Positions 53,767-64,000 are shown, numbered from the stretch's first letter. The stretch: DNA of 64,000 nt from Adiantum capillus-veneris (GCA_014529385.2 CM043954.1:7815806-7879805); one strand, 5' to 3'. Notes: generated by a model from the sequence alone, not told the origin. Numbers and translations are program-made.

Positions 53767-55669
53767 TGTAATGGAAATGGCCTATGAACTTTGAGAGTAG
53801 CGGAATTAGGAAATTAGGTGAAGCACTTTTGAGCGATTACTTTGTGAGCATAGCGGGTGAAATTAATTGATGGTAGCAACATAAACATGGTACTTAGTTA
53901 ACTTGACATGAACAATACATTTTCAAGAGAGAGAGAGAGACAGTTTAGAGAACATGACAATAGTTGAGGACTGGATTCATATGGAGCCGGTCCCCCCTCC
54001 AATAGGAATTCATATTATAGTTTCTCCCATCAAGAGAGACTTGGTACAATACAATCTTTGTGTTCCTTTTTGACCTACGTGATGCAATGAAGATGGAAAG
54101 ATTCATGCATCACAGTCATAACATAAACTTGTAGGCATTTGTATTATAGTTTCTCCTATCAAGAGAGACTTGGTACAATACAATCTTTATGTTCCTTGTG
54201 ACCTACATGATGCAATGAAGATGGTAAGCTTCATGCATCACAAGCATAACATAAACTTGTAGAAATAATTAACTATCCCAAACCTCAGTCCCAAGGCCTT
54301 AAACACCTTTGAAGGTGGAGAGAGCTAGCGGGGAATGAGGATAGGGAAGAGAAAGAAGAAACATTCCATAGGAGAAAGAAATAGTTCCTCACTTATCACT
54401 ACTCTTCTTGCTAGCATATATAATAGCATAGTAATGAATATAGAGAAGATGGCAAGCTTAATCATTGAAGCATAGCTCTTGGTTGGATTTTCATTCCATA
54501 TCCAAGAGTGTTGGTGTAGGCTTTCACTCTCACAAGCTTGGAGAAGGAGGTGGTGTTCCTCAACTTTCACAAAGTGAGAATAGCCTTGCAAATGAGTGTG
54601 TGTGTGGAGTATACCCCCCTAGCACCCACCTTTCTTGTTTTGGGTGAAAATTATACTTGCTACAAGCTCATTGGACCCCTCTCCCCTTAGCCAATCACAT
54701 CCAGCATGCAATCAAGCATATGGGTAGTGTTTTGACAAGTGTCCTCCTTACCCCTTAGAGAGATAGAGCTTGAAAATATCTAGATATTTGTTAGATGGAA
54801 GTAGAATCTCATTGGACCCCTCTTTAGCCCAAACAATAGCATTCAAGCACACCATGTGGTTAAGCTTAGTGAGAGTCTGACATGTGTCCCATGTGCTCTT
54901 TTAGAATTCCCCTAACTTTGAGATTTTTATGCATAGAAAGTTTCTCAAGCAACTTCCTCATTAAGTGAGTAGGTTCTCTTTTTGACTCAAGCATCTTACC
55001 CCCCATGCATAGGAAGCTTCTCAAGCAACTTCCTCATTAAATGTGACAAGTACCTTAGTCATCAAGCATGACAAGCACCTTAGGTAGGGTTCCCACCTCA
55101 AGCACAGCCTTAGCTTGCTTAAGTTTAGGTCGGGTTCCCAAATCAAGCACATCCCTACCTTGCTTAAGTTTAGGTGGAGTTCTCACCTCAAGCACAACCC
55201 TAGCTTGCTTAAGGTTCCCACCTCAAGCACAGCCCTAGCTTGCTTAAGTTTAGGTCGGGTTCCCACCTCAAGCTCAACTCTAGTTTGCTTAAGTTCAAAG
55301 GTTTTTTAACACTAACCATTGGAGGTCTTTAATGAAGCTAACCCTAAGGTCTTTTAAGCTTCATTAGTTGCACATTTCTCTTTAATAGACTACCTCCTTT
55401 TGGACCCCTATTGAGACGTAACCATCTCTCCTCTTGGTCCCCTGCTGAGGTAAGTCTAGAAGCACTTATTGCACATTGCTCTTTGATAGACCATCTCCTT
55501 TTGGATCCCTATTGAGATGCAACCATCTCTCCTTTTGGTCCTGTGTTGAGACAGGTTTAGAAGCACATGTCTCTATTCTAACTCTTGTTCCCGTTTATTC
55601 TCCCACATTAAATGATCAGTTTAATATGACAAAATCATTTGGTAAAGTTAGATATTATATTTTATGACA
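53767..55669 (-). repeat. 5' LTR of element B
   Basis: TGTAATGG to TTATGACA, 1,903 bp, next to the primer site and matching the solo LTR 49121-50710. Contains a tandem duplication of about 122 bp (54012-54260) and a 52-bp repeat block (55083-55290). Followed by CAATG, within the hairpin array. Confidence 0.88.
55083..55290. repeat. Tandem repeat of about 52 bp in the B LTR
   Basis: About four to five units of GGTTCCCACCTCAAGCACA...CTAGCTTGCTTAAGTTTAGG, one unit shortened. Confidence 0.85.
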
Positions 55670-56347
55670 CAATGGCAAGTTGTTGGCAATAAGGCAAGCC
55701 ATAGAGCTTTCCCTCAATGCATATGCCTTGTGGGAAAGCTTTGTGGCTTGTCGTATTGCCAAACGGATTGCCATTGTGCTATTTTTAGGGACACTAGGCA
55801 ATTTTAGCGCTTGAAAATTGCTCGCAAACATATAGACAACACAATGAAGAGCCATTGGGCAATACAACAAGCCATAAAGCTTGCCCACAATGCATATGCA
55901 TTGTAAGAAAGATCTATGGCTTGACGTATTGCCAAAAGGCCTGCCATTGTGTTGTTTTTAGGGCCGCTTAGTTATTTTAGGATTTGAAAAGCGCTTGCAG
56001 ACATATAGAAAACACAATGGCGAGCCGTTTGGCAATACTTCAAGCCATAAAGCTTGCCCACAATACATATGCATTGTGGGCAAGCTCTATGGCTTGCCGT
56101 ATTGCCAAACGGCTCGCCATTGTGTTATTTTCAAGGCTGCTTAGCTATTTTAGGACTTGAAAACCGATCGCAAACATATAAGCAACACAATGGTGAGTCG
56201 TTGGCAATATGGAAAGCCATAGAGCTTGCGCACAATGCATATGCGTTGTGGGTAAGATTTATTGCTTGTCGTATTGACGAACGGGTCGCCATTGTGTTGT
56301 TTTTAATATGCGCTGTGGGTAAGCTCTATGGATTGCCGTATTGCCGA
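55670..56347. repeat. Tandem array of hairpin units, about 170 bp each
   Basis: Four full units and a partial one, starting near 55670, 55841, 56007, 56182 and 56302. Each is an imperfect palindrome with arms of about 50 bp: CACAATGGCGAGCCGTTTGG ... GCTTGCCCACAAT, centre ATATGC, then the reverse complement. The third unit (56007-56120) is the most symmetrical. Element B inserted in the first unit. Resembles tandem copies of a foldback or MITE-like repeat; no coding potential. Confidence 0.85.
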
Positions 56348-56650
56348 ACGTAGCTTAACCTAACCTACCTAACGTAGCTTAACCTAACGTAGCTTAACTT
56401 AGCCTAATCTAACGTATAAAATAACTTAACATAACCTAACCTAACGTAGCTTGACCTAAACCTAACCTAACCAAACATAGCTTAACTTAATGTAGCTTAA
56501 CCTAACATAGCTTTGCTTAACCTAACCTAACGTATAAGATAACCTAACCTAACCTAACCTAGCGTGTAACCTAACCTAGTGTAGCTTAACTTAACCTAAC
56601 CTAACGTGTGAGATAACCTAACATAACCTAACCTAAACTTACCTTAAACA
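56348..56650. repeat. CCTAA-rich minisatellite
   Basis: About 300 bp of irregular repeats of TAACCTAACCTAACGTAGCT. The CCTAA unit resembles but is not the plant telomere repeat CCCTAAA. Borders the hairpin array directly. Confidence 0.85.
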
Positions 56651-57590
56651 TAAACGAAATTTCTTCAAAACAACATTTTTCATAAACCAGAATAAGATTT
56701 TTCCATAATTCAAAATGAAAATTCACATCACAAACCATAATTTCTTTTAAAGCATTGAAAGTTTAAAGCATTAAATTTTATTGTATTATTATACATATTA
56801 ATTTAAATAAATTTAATATGCAGGTTTGGGCACTCACATTCGTCCTATTTGAGCAATAAAAGAAGTTATAAACGTCCTGGAACCTGCAAAAACGCACACA
56901 CAAACACAAAGTTAAACCCTAAACCCTAAATCTACAAGTAAACATGAAAACAATCTCACGTGAGTGTTATGGGCTAACCGACAAGCAAGATTAGCACTTT
57001 CGACAGCTTGTTTCACACCAGATCTGTTAGAGGTGAGGAAGGAGAGAGCTTGAGAAAAGGTGCAAGAAGAAGAGAAATGTGCAAAGAAAGCCCGCAATTT
57101 TGTTTTCTGCAAGTACCGCCGGTACAGAAATCGATATAGCGTCAAAAAACGCGTTGGAGCAAGCGTCGAAAAGTGTATGCGTGCTGATGTCGGAATAGGC
57201 GCGGGAACAGGTGTCTTTTGCCCGCGGTGTCAGCTGGTAGAAGTGTGTGCCCACCCGAACCAGCGGTTCTTGTTTGTGGAGAGAGCGACTCAGAGTATTG
57301 GTGTGTGTGGTGTGAGGATAGAGACGAATGACGATGGAATGTGTATGTGGTGTGGTGTTCTATCAGTGTGTGTGTGCATTGTGTTGTGTGCAAATGGTCG
57401 GCTGTGCGAGTGACTTGTTTGAAGGTGTTTTCTGAGTGGATTGGGGTGTTTTGTATATCCTAGACTATAGTGAGGCAACTGTTTGTGTTCTGGGTGTGTT
57501 CCTCATTCCCCCTCTCCATCTTCTGGTGCCCCCATGGAGGAGCACACTAATTGCTCCTGATTAAGTGTAAAGAAGCAGTTTTTGGTCAAC
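56651..57590. other. Unassigned stretch before element F
   Basis: No supported gene. AT-rich to 56820, then a telobox pair AAACCCTAAACCCTAAA at 56914-56930, then a more GC-rich, GT-rich stretch to 57590. It may be leader or LTR of element F, but no LTR end or primer site could be defined. Confidence 0.4.
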
Positions 57591-57882
57591 ATGGCGTCTC
57601 AAGCTATGGACCAATTTTCACAGGTGATGAGAGTCTAGAGAAGTGAATTGTAGATTTTGAGTTATATATGCTATCACTGCGTATGCCGAATGAGGATTGT
57701 AAAATGCAGACATTTCTTTTGATGATGCGTGGAAACGCTAGAATTTGGTACGAAGCTCTAGAAGGTGAGCCGGGGCAAACTTGGCCGGCTCTATAGGCGC
57801 GTTTCCTACATGATTTCCATAAAGAGACATCCTTCGGTCAATATGGATACGAAACCGAAGGCATTCAAACAAGATTTAAGTG
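57591..57882 (+). pseudogene. Gag fragment of Ty3/gypsy element F, part 1
   Basis: After ATGGCGTCTCAAGC the frames give FTGDESLEK, stop, IVDFELYMLSLRMPNED and MRGNARIWYEALEGEPGQTW, a Retrotrans_gag core. It is interrupted after KAFKQDLSEE by insertion G. One stop is TGG to TGA and a frameshift is present. Confidence 0.75.
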
Positions 57883-57887
57883 AAGAA

Positions 57888-59330
57888 TGAAGGTGCTGCC
57901 CTAAAACTGTGTGCACAGCAGCACAGTTTTCAGATTTGTTTTTCTCCTTGTAGAATGCAGATCTGAGAATTCTGTCCATTTTGCCCATCCGTTTCGACGT
58001 GGTCTACAACTTTGCAGAAGAAACTTTTTGCAAATTCCTCACCGTTTTACTGATATTCAGCTCAGACTGACTGTATACAGAAATTCCATATTATCTGTTG
58101 TCGCATTGTGTGCGAGTTTGATGCACTTTTGGAAGCACAGGAGATGCTTGAAGTTGAGTGCATAAATTCTGAGCTGAAGATGCAATTGCAGCTTGTTTTA
58201 AGCTTGTGATTTGAGGGTTTTTTGGTAGACTTGGGCAACGAAGTACGGAGGCGTTTACACACCACCGAAGCGGTCTCTTGAGAGACGCAGGTTTCTGGAG
58301 CACACAGATGGAGCTTCTTTCACTGGTTTTCACAGGATACTTTGGCAGTGATTTTGTGCTTGGATTCATGATCCTTGTGGATGGTTTGCATATGGTTATG
58401 GCGCATGGTTGATGCCCATTATACATGCATTTTGGCGAGCACTTTCAAGTGCCAGTGAGCTCTCTTGAGAGCATTGTTTTCGCATTGATCAAGTTTCCGG
58501 ATTGCAAATCTTTTGGCGTTTGCTTATGCGCAGTCACTCCGTTGATGTACGTTGAGTGCGGATTGCCATTGTATGTGAAAATGTGGAGCCATTTTGGCAT
58601 TTCTACTCATTGGCATTGAGTAGTGTTATGGTTTATGGTAGAGATTGTACTTGAGTTTTTTGCTCAGTTTTGAGAGGAAATTCTGTCGGATTTTTCCCAG
58701 ATTCTCGCCATAGTTTGTGATCGAGTGTTTACTCTCACTTTGACAGGTTTTGTCAGTTTGTACACAGTTTTGTGTTTTTGTATCCACTCTCGCAAGAGTG
58801 AGGAGTTGTGTATCTTTCTTTGCTTGAGACAGTGGTTTGCTCTCAGGTGGGAGAGTCTTGTGATCTCGAGCATTGTTTGCCATAGTTTTGCAGAGCTTAT
58901 GCATGTATGTTGAGTGTAGTTTGATGCCCATTGATTGCTCATTGTATTGAGCTTGCAGGACAATGGTTATTTTGTGTTGATGGCCATTGTGCGTCGAAAC
59001 TCTGGCGAAATTTTCCCAGGAGTTTTATGTGTATCATTTATGTGATCTAGGTAGAGATTGCGCGTTGCACTCAGCATTTGTGTGCGGTGTTCTCTGCAGG
59101 TGGGAGATTTGTGCGTATGTATGCATCGATACCGCACAGTGTGGGCTTGGTGATTAGCTCACAGATTGCAGTGTGATACTAGAGCATGCGAGGCTTGAAT
59201 TGACATTGCGGGAGCTCTATTTTGGAGTGTGTCTCACAGGTTTTACATTGTGTTTTTGGCCATATTTGTAGACAGTTTCCAGGTGTTGTTGGTGAGGTGG
59301 TTTTGCTTTCTAGTTTGCTACATTGTGCTC
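57888..59330 (+). other. Leader-like region of insertion G
   Basis: 1.4 kb without a supported ORF. Contains several short stem-loops of the CTCTCnnGTGGGAG type and phrases shared with the inverted segment 61218-61835 (TGGTTTGCTCTCAG, GTTTGATGC). A hydrophobic ORF start at 59229 precedes the gag ATG but is probably not translated. Confidence 0.45.
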
Positions 59331-60992
59331 ATGACAGAGACAGGTGATCGATCAGATTGTGACCTCTCACAGACGCGCATGTTTGATGGGTCAGACTTTG
59401 CGGCATGGAGAGAGTGTATACTTGATGCATTGACACAACGAGGGTTGCATCGACCATTGAGTGGTGATGCAAGTAGACCTTCAAACATATTTGACGATCA
59501 GTGGCAGGAGCTAGAGGAGATGGAACTATCTACACTCTCTTTGCACCTTGCGGAATCTGTATATGCTCTTGTTATGTATGAGACTACTTCGAGAGCACTT
59601 TGGCGCAGATTACATGATATGTGTGATAGATCTGAGTCATCACGGACTCGTGTGAGACATGTACATTCACGAGCACGCTGACAGGTGACATGTTGGTATT
59701 GTGGTCATTCTGGACACGTTAGACAGCGCTGTTTTTGTCGTATGCGACATCGTAGGAGACATGGCAGTCTCAGAGATATATGTAGTGATGCCATGGACTC
59801 AGTTGCTTTGACAGTTGAGGCACATGTAGTGTCGGAGTATACTAGTGACGGGGATGTCACTTTTACCTCGAGCTATGCACGAGATGCTATACATGTGGAT
59901 AGTGCACTCCCTTCGCAGTGGTTGCTAGACGCAGATGCTATGTTTCATGTCACGCCGCATCGTGCATGGTTTTGTAGCTACTCTAGCGGGATGCTAGGTA
60001 GTGTACGTTTGACCGATGGATCGGTGCATGCGATAGCAGGTGCAGGAGATGTGAGACTGTCATTACCGAGTGGTGCATCTTACTTGTTACGACATGTGCG
60101 CTATGTACCAGATTTGACAGTGAGTTTGATCTCGATTGGTCAGCTTAGAGATTGTGAATGTCAGATTTCGCTACGAGAGCGAGATTTTGTGATGCGTTTG
60201 GGTTTGCTAGTGATTACGAGAGGTGCCAGGAGTGGTACAGGTTACCCATTGCATGTGGATCACGCGAGAGACGGTGTTGTCTCTGTGATCATGCAGCCAG
60301 GTAGAAAGCGAGAGAGCAGGCGAGTCTCTTTTGCTTGTGGGTTGCAGGATGCTTTGCATGGAGTGCAGAGCAGTGACCTTGTTGTGCAGGTTGCGTCTAC
60401 GGATGCACAGGTAGAGCGGGACAGATCTAGTGAGTCACAGCAGGACGAGTCATCAGAGGTGATGACAGAGATGACTCACATGGATGCAAAGATGTCGACT
60501 ATTGTGGAGTCATTTCTTGATATGCTTATGCCAAAGCTTGATGCAGATTCAGGACATATGGATACTCTTGGTACACATGTGATATGTGGTGGGCACGAGG
60601 AGTCACTCCAGAGCTCGGAGTCAGAGTGCCATGGTCTCTATGATAGGGGACAGGATTGCCATGAGTTGAGTTCTGAGTTGGAGGTGGCAGAGGTTGCCAG
60701 GGTTGCATCAACGTTAGGTGTCCTCATGTACGAGATGCTGATATCGAGGCCCGACATAGCAGCTGCAGTGGGAGCATTTGCAGCAGGGTTGATTAGTTGT
60801 TCGATGATTGATCTCGGCATAGAGCATAGGGGAGATTTGCAGGTATTGGACCGATACTTGCAGGAGTACATGAGCTCTTGTAGACTATTTGCAGAGCTTC
60901 GAGCTAGCTCTGTGTGGCTTCCGCAGTGGGATGTTTGTCTATCGGTAGAGCCGGATGCACTAGCTCATCGAGAGTCAGTGGGCATAGGTTGA
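59331..60992 (+). pseudogene. Copia Gag-protease fused to the end of RT (insertion G)
   Basis: From ATG 59331: copia Gag (FDGSDFAAWRECILDALTQR; LWRRLHDMC), an in-frame TGA at 59679-59681, then a zinc knuckle CWYCGHSGHVRQRC. The copia protease follows (QWLLDADAMFHVTPHRAW, with D-A-D-A where D-S-G-A is normal; VRYVPDLTVSLISIGQL). After about residue 250 of the second part there is no integrase and no RT catalytic region. The frame continues into VLMYEMLISRPDIAAAVG, the block just before copia RNase H, and ends after about 80 more residues. Likely an internal deletion derivative that depends on other elements. Confidence 0.75.
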
Positions 60993-61056
60993 GAGAATTT
61001 CTCACCTTCTATTATTTGTACACTAGTAGATCTTGCTTAAAGGCACACTGGCCTTT

Positions 61057-61067
61057 AAGTGGGAGGT
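61057..61067 (+). promoter_or_regulatory. Polypurine tract of insertion G
   Basis: AAGTGGGAGGT immediately before the TGTTGGGG start of the LTR copy. Confidence 0.65.
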
Positions 61068-61217
61068 TGTTGGGGTTAAGGCCTATGTGCCTTGACCGGT
61101 CGCCCAGGTCATGGGCGCCCGCCCACTGTTACCCTATACTTATAGTGAGTATACTGTATAGGGGGAGCTGCCACTTCACAGTCTCCCCACCCACATCGTG
61201 TGTGTGTCTCCTTCTCT
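61068..61217 (+). repeat. 3' LTR of insertion G, truncated
   Basis: 150 bp beginning TGTTGGGGTTAAGGCC. About three differences from the reverse complement of 61891-62040. The last 40 bp of the LTR are missing and unrelated sequence follows. Confidence 0.8.
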
Positions 61218-61835
61218 ACCTGTGACTGCCAAAAGCATGCTCGAGGCATACATTGCCGAGCTCAAAATGCAATCACATTAGTCTCCCTGAGCATCAAACC
61301 ACATAAGGCATACATCGTATCCTCCCACCTGTGAGAAAACTTGCAGCAAATATCACTCTCACATCTGAGAGCAAACCATGTGTTGAATCCTCGACGCATA
61401 ATAAACAACTGCTGCTGCAGAAAATTCAGCGTTCAGAATTTTAAAATTCTGATATGACGAGCGCATCCGGAGCGTGCCAAAACCCCAAGGTAGACTCCTG
61501 GATCACATGTATCCGAGTCCGGGTGTGAAAGCTATGCCAAAAACCTCCGTTTCGATCCAAAAACGCAGCATAAATTGCCAAAAGAGGGCTGAAAAATGCA
61601 GCTCCTCAACCGTAGCTCGAATGAGGTTTCTGATGGCTCGAATGACTTCGAAAAGGGGGTAAAACACCAGGACACCTCATGGAAACACTCTCGAAAAGCT
61701 GAATTTGCCGATGCCGAAGTCAAAACCCTGTTTGCACTCTTGAAAGTGTGCTCGCGCACGGACGCGATTTCGGGAATGAAACTGGCTCTCCGCTGTCGTC
61801 GTGACTGTGCACACACGCGCTCCCTGCGCACCTAC
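61218..61835 (-). other. Inverted leader segment of insertion G
   Basis: Reads on the minus strand outward from the inverted primer site. Shares short phrases with 58830-58960. No coding content supported. Confidence 0.5.
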
Positions 61836-61847
61836 GCTCTTATACCA
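61836..61847 (-). promoter_or_regulatory. Inverted primer-binding site (tRNA-Met type)
   Basis: TGGTATAAGAGC on the minus strand, one change from the usual TGGTATCAGAGC, two bases from the LTR end. Confidence 0.75.
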
Positions 61848-61849
61848 AT

Positions 61850-62040
61850 TGAAGGGGATCGGGGAGCACCACTGACAGAGAGTGAGAGAGAGAGAAGGAG
61901 ACACACACATGATGTGGGTGGGGAGACTGTAAAGTGGCAGCTCCCCCTATACATTATACTCACTATAAGTATAGGGTAACAGTGGGCGGGCGCCCATGAC
62001 CTGGGCGACCGGTCAAGGCACATAGGCCTTAACCCCAACA
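61850..62040 (-). repeat. Inverted complete LTR of insertion G (191 bp)
   Basis: Minus strand TGTTGGGG to CCCCTTCA, bounded by the primer site and by the AAGAA target copy. With 61068-61217 it makes a 150-bp inverted repeat. Confidence 0.8.
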
Positions 62041-62045
62041 AAGAA

Positions 62046-62521
62046 TTCAGTTTGTTTTTGGATCGCTTTGAAGTGTGCTGGGCAAAGTTAGCAGTAGCCA
62101 TGCCATTGGCTAATGGCGACTACTTCTTTCAGCTAGGACGTGGCTACCCCGAATACGACCTAGTAAACGATGTTCTAAATCAGAAGGCTACATTACCTTT
62201 GGTCAATTGCTGGCTTTGAATACTAAGCTGCAAAGACAATGTTCTACGAGCGTCAATACGAGGCTGCCAAAAGCTAAGGGCAATGTGCATGCAATGCAAA
62301 ACATGACATTGAGAGTGGGTAGCCCGGAAGATGTCCTTCCTCTGGTGGATGCGGTTATTGAAAAGAGGATGCAAGTACATGCATATGTAGAAGGCGGAGC
62401 AAAGGTTTGTGTCATGACGGAGGATGCTATGAAGGAAATAGGTGTTAAAGCAGTAGCTAAATCAAATGTATGCATGAGGATGGCTAATCATGCCAAGGCT
62501 AGGTGTTTGGGCGTGGCTTAA
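62046..62521 (+). pseudogene. Gag end and protease fragment of element F, part 2
   Basis: Gag resumes with FSLFLDRFEVCWAKLAVAMP and LGRGYPEYDLVNDVLNQ. A frame change leads into 62207-62521, where VHAYVEGGAKVCVMTEDAMK is a retropepsin active-site block (E-G-G-A in place of D-G-G-A) followed by VCMRMANHAKARCLG. No RT or integrase follows within the window. Confidence 0.7.
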
Positions 62522-63150
62522 GACGTTGTCGGGATATATGTGTCCGAAATGTGAATCCGGAAGGCACGGGGCCCCTAGCTGTGAGAGGTGTGTGAGAGAA
62601 AAAATAGAAGATACTAATAGCTCCAGTAATCATCGTAACTAATAGCTGATGATGATAATGACTGATATTAAATTATCTAAAGAAAAGAGCATCGACGACA
62701 ATAACAAACATCGATGATTGTAATGAGCATAACTGCTCCCTCGATTCTTCTTTGCTTGCTTTCATAACAAGCTCCTCTCCGTCTTCGATCGCCAAGAAAA
62801 GCTCTTCAACACTTCTCTTTGTGATTCTATGAATATAACTGTCTTGCTCTTGCTTTCTTCAATTGCCTTCGCTTACTATTCTTAGACTGCTCCTCAAGAT
62901 CTTCAATGCCAAAAAAGAAGAGAGCAAAATTCCTAAAAAACTCCCCCTTTTTTTTTTCTCTTTTCTACTTCTTCTTTTCTTTCGTTTCCTTCTTCTTCTT
63001 CTTTTCTTTCCTTCTTCTTCTTCTTCTTTTCTTTCTTTCTCCTCCTTCTTCTTCCTTCTGTTTTTCTTCTTCTTCTTTTCTTTCTCTCTGGACGGCGCTC
63101 TCCTTTCTTCTGTTCTTTTTTCCTAACTTTGCATGCTATGGCCATCTATA
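62522..63150. other. Unassigned, pyrimidine-rich stretch
   Basis: End of F is not definable. 62935-63110 is dense in CTT/TTC repeats. ORFs through it are phenylalanine/serine artefacts. Confidence 0.6.
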
Positions 63151-63408
63151 TCTATACTATTATAAAGGGAGGAGAGATTCAGGCTGACACGTGGCAAAAA
63201 ATCCTTCATCAGGTAGCTTCCCCTGAATCCCTCCCCCATTTATTCTCAAGCCATTCAGGATGCTTAATTTGGAATGCCCATGCAGGTGGGGAGAGAGAGA
63301 GAGAGAGAGAGTCTAGCGGGTACGAAGCCACTGAATGGCCAAGCATGTGGATGGGGGGAGAGAGAGAGAGAGTAGCAGGTATAAAGACATTGAATGGCCA
63401 AGCATGTG

Positions 63409-63449
<41 letters not shown>

Positions 63450-63603
63450 GGCACCGTGGCAGGTACGAAGCATTGAGGATACTTTACGGAGAGAAAGAGA
63501 GAGAGACGACGCGAGGAAGCAACCTCGCATCAGCCCAACCTGTAGCTTCACCCTGAATCCCTCCCCCATTTCTTCTCAAGCCATTGAGGAATGCCCACGC
63601 AGG

Positions 63604-63640
<37 letters not shown>

Positions 63641-64000
63641 AAGCCACTGAATGGCCAAGCATGTGGATAGAGAGAGAGAGAGAGAGTAGCTGGTATGAAG
63701 TCCAACCTTGCATTATCAGGAGCAGAGATGCAGCATATGCTCGGATGGCATCTCCACTCGGCAACTATGTTGAGGCTGGGATTGGCACCGCATAAACACT
63801 GAATGTCGATGGGAACATCATGTAGAGAGTGTGTGCCCATGGGTAGACCATGTGTCTTGATGCACAACGGCCAGTGCGTAAACTACTCGCAGTTGCAAGA
63901 GCAACCAACATAAGAGCAACAGTCTTAAACTCTAGAGCACAAGAATCAACATTCGACAAGGTTCTAATCGATGCAATATTTAGAAGGTTCTGAGCAACTA
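63151..64000 (+). mobile_element. Possible Helitron 5' end
   Basis: TCTATACTATTATAAAGGGA after an A resembles plant Helitron 5' termini (TC start, A/T insertion context), followed by GACACGTGGC. Its 3' end (hairpin plus CTRR) is not in the window. Contains a segment repeated at 63210-63290 and 63545-63615 and GA-rich minisatellites. Confidence 0.4.
63283..63690. repeat. GA-rich minisatellite
   Basis: Repeated module of GGTACGAAGCCACTGAATGG, then CCAAGCATGTGG, then a (GA)n run. GA runs lie at about 63287-63309, 63358-63372, 63411-63447, 63605-63633 and 63667-63686. Confidence 0.85.

Larger units (their letters stand above)
57888..62040 (+). mobile_element. Insertion G: rearranged non-autonomous Ty1/copia element
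   Basis: Flanked by AAGAA (57883-57887 and 62041-62045). Excising it joins the F Gag frame cleanly (QDLSEE then FSLFLDRFEV). Plus-strand order: leader-like DNA with no LTR at the left, gag, protease, a jump to the RT end, polypurine tract, partial LTR (61068-61217), then an inverted leader, inverted tRNA-Met primer site and inverted complete LTR (61850-62040). Starts TG and ends CA. The left end has no LTR, which is abnormal. Confidence 0.75.

Noticed and set aside
57027-57413. Overlapping ORFs on both strands rich in His/Thr or Val/Cys
   Set aside because: GT-rich low-complexity DNA; no consistent frame or homology.
61068-62040. A long-TIR DNA transposon or MITE of 972 bp
   Set aside because: The termini are TGTTGG...CCAACA with a polypurine tract on one side and a tRNA-Met primer site inside the other arm, so the arms are copia LTRs in inverted order. 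The target duplication also lies at 57883 and 62041, not around this segment.
62540-62600. A possible C-x2-C-x4-H-x4-C zinc knuckle (CPKCESGRHGAPSC) downstream of the F protease
   Set aside because: It is out of frame with the protease, in the wrong order for a gypsy element, and surrounded by stops. Probably chance.
62863-63145. Phe/Ser-rich and Lys/Glu-rich ORFs
   Set aside because: Low-complexity pyrimidine tract read on both strands; no domain content.
63765-63959. A small secreted-protein gene on the minus strand
   Set aside because: Only 64 codons, no recognisable family, and the signal-like stretch is internal. Kept only as a possible Helitron-captured fragment.

Overview
The window looks like a gene-poor, repeat-filled stretch of a land-plant nuclear genome. 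The evidence is a near-complete covering of LTR retrotransposons, primer-binding sites complementary to the 3' end of plant-type tRNA-Asp and initiator tRNA-Met, CCCTAAA telomere-type motifs, a Helitron-like end, and many microsatellites. No ordinary host gene, rRNA, tRNA gene or CRISPR array could be supported. The very large Ty3/gypsy elements with long leaders suggest a big genome such as a fern or another non-seed plant or gymnosperm. That is an inference, not something the sequence proves.

The layout is a set of nested insertions. Element B (Ty3/gypsy, minus strand, tRNA-Met primer, 5' LTR 53767-55669, decayed gag-PR 51475-53394, decayed RT-RNaseH-INT 13140-15239) is split by element C (15245-51469, minus, target duplication GTCAT/ATCAT). 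C is split in its own 5' LTR by element A2 (35633-51263, minus, target duplication TAAAT). A2 is split in its 5' LTR by a solo LTR of the B family (49121-50710, target duplication TCAAA). On the left, B is cut near its integrase end by element D (minus, LTR 12182-13131, leader 10178-12162). D is cut inside one of its palindromes by element E (plus, 3' LTR 8084-10177). E is cut in its 5' LTR by a second A copy, A1 (5' LTR 953-1518, body off the left edge).

Element C, about 20.6 kb without A2, is the most unusual. It carries gag, a first protease, RT, RNaseH, an integrase with two zinc-binding modules, and a second retropepsin-like domain fused after the integrase. A tail of repeated W-x-P-K motifs follows. 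Then comes a separate 3.5-kb accessory reading frame (16188-19712, about 1,150 codons, coiled coil in the middle) that runs into the polypurine tract. Its leader and the spacer between pol and the accessory frame hold arrays of a palindrome of about 24 bp (core ACATCCTACGCGTAGGATGT), spaced about 285 bp apart in the 3' spacer. D has the same palindromes in its leader. A2 shares the second protease and the W-x-P-K tail, and has its own 140-codon 3' ORF.

The right end (55670-64000) holds a tandem array of about 170-bp hairpin units, a CCTAA-rich minisatellite, and a gypsy gag-protease fragment (F). F is split by a copia-derived insertion G (57888-62040, target duplication AAGAA) that lacks integrase and most of RT and has its LTRs in inverted arrangement. 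A pyrimidine-rich stretch and a Helitron-like 5' end with GA-rich minisatellites follow. Most element coding frames are broken, mainly by C-to-T type stop codons (CGA to TGA, CAG/CAA to TAG/TAA), as expected of old methylated copies.
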